Assembly: GCA_018224485.1 (NCBI GenBank) | Contig: JAGTVE010000162.1 | Coordinates: forward strand, 1 to 9,027 | Direction of reading: 5' to 3' | DNA: 9,027 nucleotides | Origin: Thioalkalivibrio sp. | Lineage (GTDB): Bacteria; Pseudomonadota; Gammaproteobacteria; Ectothiorhodospirales; Ectothiorhodospiraceae | Shown here: positions 7,916 to 9,027 of the stretch, in pieces | Layout of the letters: each line of letters opens with the position of its first letter | Numbering within the stretch: position 1 is the first letter of the stretch | Translations under genes and position numbers: made by a program | Notes under the pieces: generated by a model | Told to the model about the DNA's origin: nothing | The model's database searches: none | Seen by the model: only the letters and a program-made list of their open reading frames with translations

Positions 7916-8392
7916 TCAGCGTGCGATGGTGTTGGTGCGGCGGATCTTGTTCTGCAACTGGATGATCCCGTACAGCAGCGCCTCCGCAGTGGGCGGACAA
8001 CCCGGCACATAGATGTCGACCGGAACGATTCGGTCGCAGCCGCGTACCACGGCGTAGGAGTAGTGGTAGTACCCGCCGCCATTCGCGCAGGACCCCATCG
8101 AGATCACCCAGCGGGGCTCCGCCATCTGGTCGTAGACCCTGCGCAGGGCCGGCGCCATCTTGTTGACCAGGGTGCCGGCGACGATCATCACGTCGGACTG
8201 GCGCGGGCTCGGCCGGAAGACGATGCCGAAGCGGTCCAGGTCGTAGCGAGCGGCACCCGCGTGCATCATCTCCACCGCGCAGCAGGCAAGGCCGAAGGTC
8301 ATCGGCCACATCGAGCCGGTGCGCGCCCAGTTGATCAGCTTGTCGGCGGAAGTGGTGACGAAGCCTTTTTCCAGAACGCCTTCTATTCCCAT
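7916..8392 (-). CDS. nuoB: NADH-quinone oxidoreductase subunit B (NuoB), cluster N2 subunit
   Basis: NuoB (158 aa; PSST/NDUFS7 family) carries N2, the last [4Fe-4S] cluster before quinone. The ligands are visible: the adjacent pair C37-C38 (FGLACCAVEMM), C102 (MGSCANGGG) and C132 (VPGCPPTAEAL). The body is highly conserved, including RPSPRQSDVMIVAGT (60-74) and YDQMAEPRWVISMGSC (87-102). This is the short form; E. coli NuoB has longer ends. The frame is open upstream to a GTG at 8413, but the ATG at 8392 gives the standard MGIEGVLEKGF start and has an AAGGGGG site at 7 nt. With this start the gene overlaps nuoA by 10 nt, which suggests coupled translation. C119 (VRGCDR) is an extra, non-ligand cysteine. 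Confidence 0.97.
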   Translation of the reverse strand: MGIEGVLEKGFVTTSADKLINWARTGSMWPMTFGLACCAVEMMHAGAARYDLDRFGIVFRPSPRQSDVMIVAGTLVNKMAPALRRVYDQMAEPRWVISMGSCANGGGYYHYSYAVVRGCDRIVPVDIYVPGCPPTAEALLYGIIQLQNKIRRTNTIAR

Positions 8393-8739
8393 TCCAGGGC
8401 CCCCTTCTTCCACTCATAGATGAACCCGATCACGAGGACGGCGAGGAACAGCGCCATCGCCAGCAGACCGAAGACGCCGATGTCGCCGAGGGCAACGGCC
8501 CACGGAAACAGGAAGGCGATCTCGAGATCGAAGATGATGAACAGGATCGCGACGAGATAGAAACGCACGTCGAATTTTACCCGGGAGTCTTCGAAGGCCT
8601 CGAAGCCGCACTCGTAGGGGGAGTTCTTTTCGGCATCGGGCCTGCTGGGACCGACGATCATGCCGAGGGCCAGCGGCACGAGACCCGCCACGGCCCCGAC
8701 GATCAGGAAAATCAGTATCGGCAGATAGCCTTCCAGCAT
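8383..8739 (-). CDS. nuoA: NADH-quinone oxidoreductase subunit A (NuoA), membrane subunit
   Basis: NuoA (118 aa; ND3 family) is a small membrane subunit at the junction of the two arms, next to NuoH and the quinone chamber. Three hydrophobic helices are visible: about residues 6-29, 60-80 and 88-109. The loop after the first helix holds NSPYECGFEAF (39-49). Its C44 lies where mitochondrial ND3 has the cysteine linked to the active/deactive transition. The second helix contains FDLEIAFLFPWA (70-81), with D71 and E73 matching the conserved acidic pair D79/E81 of E. coli NuoA. It is the first gene of the operon. The ATG at 8739 is preceded by a GGGAG site that lies within a small hairpin. The last bases overlap the start of nuoB. 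Confidence 0.97.
   Translation of the reverse strand: MLEGYLPILIFLIVGAVAGLVPLALGMIVGPSRPDAEKNSPYECGFEAFEDSRVKFDVRFYLVAILFIIFDLEIAFLFPWAVALGDIGVFGLLAMALFLAVLVIGFIYEWKKGALEWE
8400..8406 (-). promoter_or_regulatory. Ribosome-binding site deciding the nuoB start
   Basis: AAGGGGG lies 7 nt upstream of the ATG at 8392, inside the last codons of nuoA. The upstream in-frame GTG at 8413 would place this purine run within the coding region and would add seven residues (MEEGGPG) not found in the usual MGIEG-type NuoB. Confidence 0.75.
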
Positions 8740-8754
8740 GTTCGTCTCCCGAAC
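8740..8754 (-). promoter_or_regulatory. Hairpin presenting the nuoA ribosome-binding site in its loop
   Basis: On the minus strand the 15 bases just before the nuoA ATG read GTTCG-GGAGA-CGAAC: a perfect 5-bp inverted repeat around a 5-nt loop. The Shine-Dalgarno bases (GGAG) fill the loop, and the 3' arm is the spacer that touches the ATG. The repeat is plain in the sequence. Whether it folds in the mRNA or affects translation is inference. Confidence 0.5.
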
Positions 8755-8757
8755 GCC

Positions 8758-8786
8758 GCCAGGGCTTGGCGGGTTCCTGGTGCCAA
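8758..8786 (-). repeat. Overlapping inverted repeats in the nuoA leader
   Basis: Three short inverted repeats share bases and so cannot all pair at once: GCCA/TGGC (8758-8761 with 8767-8770), CCAGG/CCTGG (8759-8763 with 8776-8780) and TTGGC/GCCAA (8766-8770 with 8782-8786). They lie in the untranslated leader between the predicted promoter and nuoA. Such short helices are common by chance in GC-rich DNA, so a regulatory role is only a possibility. Confidence 0.3.
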
Positions 8787-8881
8787 CCGCGCAGACGTCG
8801 CGGCAGGCGAATCCCGGGTGCTGGGCGAGATCTGGTGCAACAGGCAGGTGGCCGGGGCGCCCTCGCTCTCATCGGGCTGGC

Positions 8882-8911
8882 AGTCTAGGTGAAGCCTGAA
8901 AACGGTGTCAA
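8882..8911 (-). promoter_or_regulatory. Predicted sigma70-type promoter of the nuo operon
   Basis: On the minus strand, a perfect -35 hexamer TTGACA (8906-8911) is separated by 18 bp from TAGACT (8882-8887), which matches the -10 consensus TATAAT at four of six positions, including the key second-position A and final T. The DNA upstream of the -35 (about 8912-8960) is clearly AT-rich against a GC-rich background and could act as an UP element. Transcription would start near 8875 and give a leader of about 135 nt before nuoA. No other clear promoter for the operon is visible in the window, although read-through from the upstream tRNA transcript is possible. Confidence 0.65.
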
Positions 8912-8959
8912 GTTCTCTTGTTATTCTAAATTACTGAAATAGTGGGAATTTTTTCTTCA

Positions 8960-8998
8960 ATACCGGTGTGCTGCGGGGATACGCAGGGTCTGCGGTAT
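8960..8998 (-). repeat. Two-tier inverted repeat directly after the tRNA 3' end
   Basis: On the minus strand, ATACCG (8993-8998) pairs with CGGTAT (8960-8965), and inside this CTGCG (8982-8986) pairs with CGCAG (8971-8975) around a 6-nt loop. The outer arm begins at the last A of the encoded CCA. The sequence that follows is GAAGAAAAAA and not a run of T, so it is not a standard intrinsic terminator in the tRNA direction. It could be a processing or attenuation structure, or chance. Confidence 0.45.
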
Positions 8999-9027
8999 GG
9001 TGCAGATGGTGGGACTCGAACCCACAC
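8998..9027 (-). tRNA. Partial tRNA, 3' end only, probably tRNA-Leu
   Basis: The last 30 bases, read on the minus strand, form the 3' end of a tRNA: T-arm GTGGG-TTCGAGT-CCCAC with a perfect 5-bp stem and a canonical TTCRANT loop, then the acceptor strand CATCTGC, discriminator A and an encoded CCA. The anticodon and the rest lie beyond the right edge, so identity cannot be read. Leucine is suggested by the A discriminator and by the common proteobacterial order secG - tRNA-Leu - nuoA. It points in the same direction as nuo, 86 bp before the predicted nuo -35 element. Confidence 0.85.

Noticed and set aside
8414..8872. A possible leader peptide or small protein starting at 8872 on the minus strand.
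   Set aside because: Most of the frame is nuoA read in another frame, the part in the leader is Arg/Pro-rich, and no ribosome-binding site precedes the start.
8928..8957. An AT-rich inverted repeat (AAATT with AATTT, ACT with AGT) followed by a run of T on the plus strand, resembling a terminator.
   Set aside because: There is no plus-strand gene to terminate, the stem is weak and interrupted by GGG, and the AT-richness is better explained as promoter-upstream DNA.
1..9027. Search for mobile elements, CRISPR arrays, phage genes, toxin-antitoxin or other accessory systems.
   Set aside because: The window is almost filled by intact nuo genes on one strand; no direct-repeat arrays, transposase motifs or foreign-looking composition were seen. 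The tRNA could in principle be an integration site, but nothing integrated is visible on the nuo side.

Overview
The window is a contiguous piece of a nuo operon, which encodes respiratory complex I (proton-translocating NADH:quinone oxidoreductase, NDH-1). All of it lies on the minus strand, so transcription runs from right to left. Gene order is nuoA-B-C-D-E-F-G-H-I-J. Nine genes (A to I) are complete. nuoJ is cut by the left edge, and nuoK-N would be expected beyond it. A partial tRNA gene, probably tRNA-Leu, runs off the right edge. The DNA is GC-rich apart from a short AT-rich patch at about 8912-8960. Separate nuoC and nuoD, a short MGIEG-type NuoB, a NuoG without N7 ligands and a tRNA just upstream of nuoA all point to a high-GC proteobacterium. 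A gammaproteobacterium of the Chromatiales/Ectothiorhodospiraceae kind, or a relative, is my best guess, made from family memory and not from a search.

Layout from the transcriptional start: the 3' end of the tRNA (8998-9027); a spacer of about 258 bp (8740-8997) holding a hairpin next to the tRNA, an AT-rich stretch, a sigma70-type promoter with a perfect TTGACA (8882-8911) and an untranslated leader of about 135 nt that ends in a small hairpin with the nuoA ribosome-binding site in its loop; then ten tightly packed genes. Junctions range from a 10-nt overlap (nuoA/nuoB) through TGATG (nuoD/nuoE) to gaps of 3-31 nt. There is no room for internal terminators, so this reads as one polycistronic unit with translational coupling.

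Function: NuoE, F and G form the NADH-oxidising module (FMN in NuoF; Fe-S clusters N1a, N3, N1b, N4 and N5). NuoB, C, D and I connect it to quinone (N6a/N6b in NuoI, N2 in NuoB, quinone pocket at the NuoB/NuoD/NuoH interface). NuoA, H and J are membrane subunits. Every expected Fe-S ligand and quinone-site residue I checked is present, and no gene shows a frameshift or truncation apart from the edge cuts.

I see no new biological system here: it is a core housekeeping locus. The points worth a second look are small: the Shine-Dalgarno-in-loop hairpin before nuoA, the tRNA/nuo junction, an insertion in NuoC, the missing N7 site in NuoG, and three start codons where the longest open frame is probably wrong.
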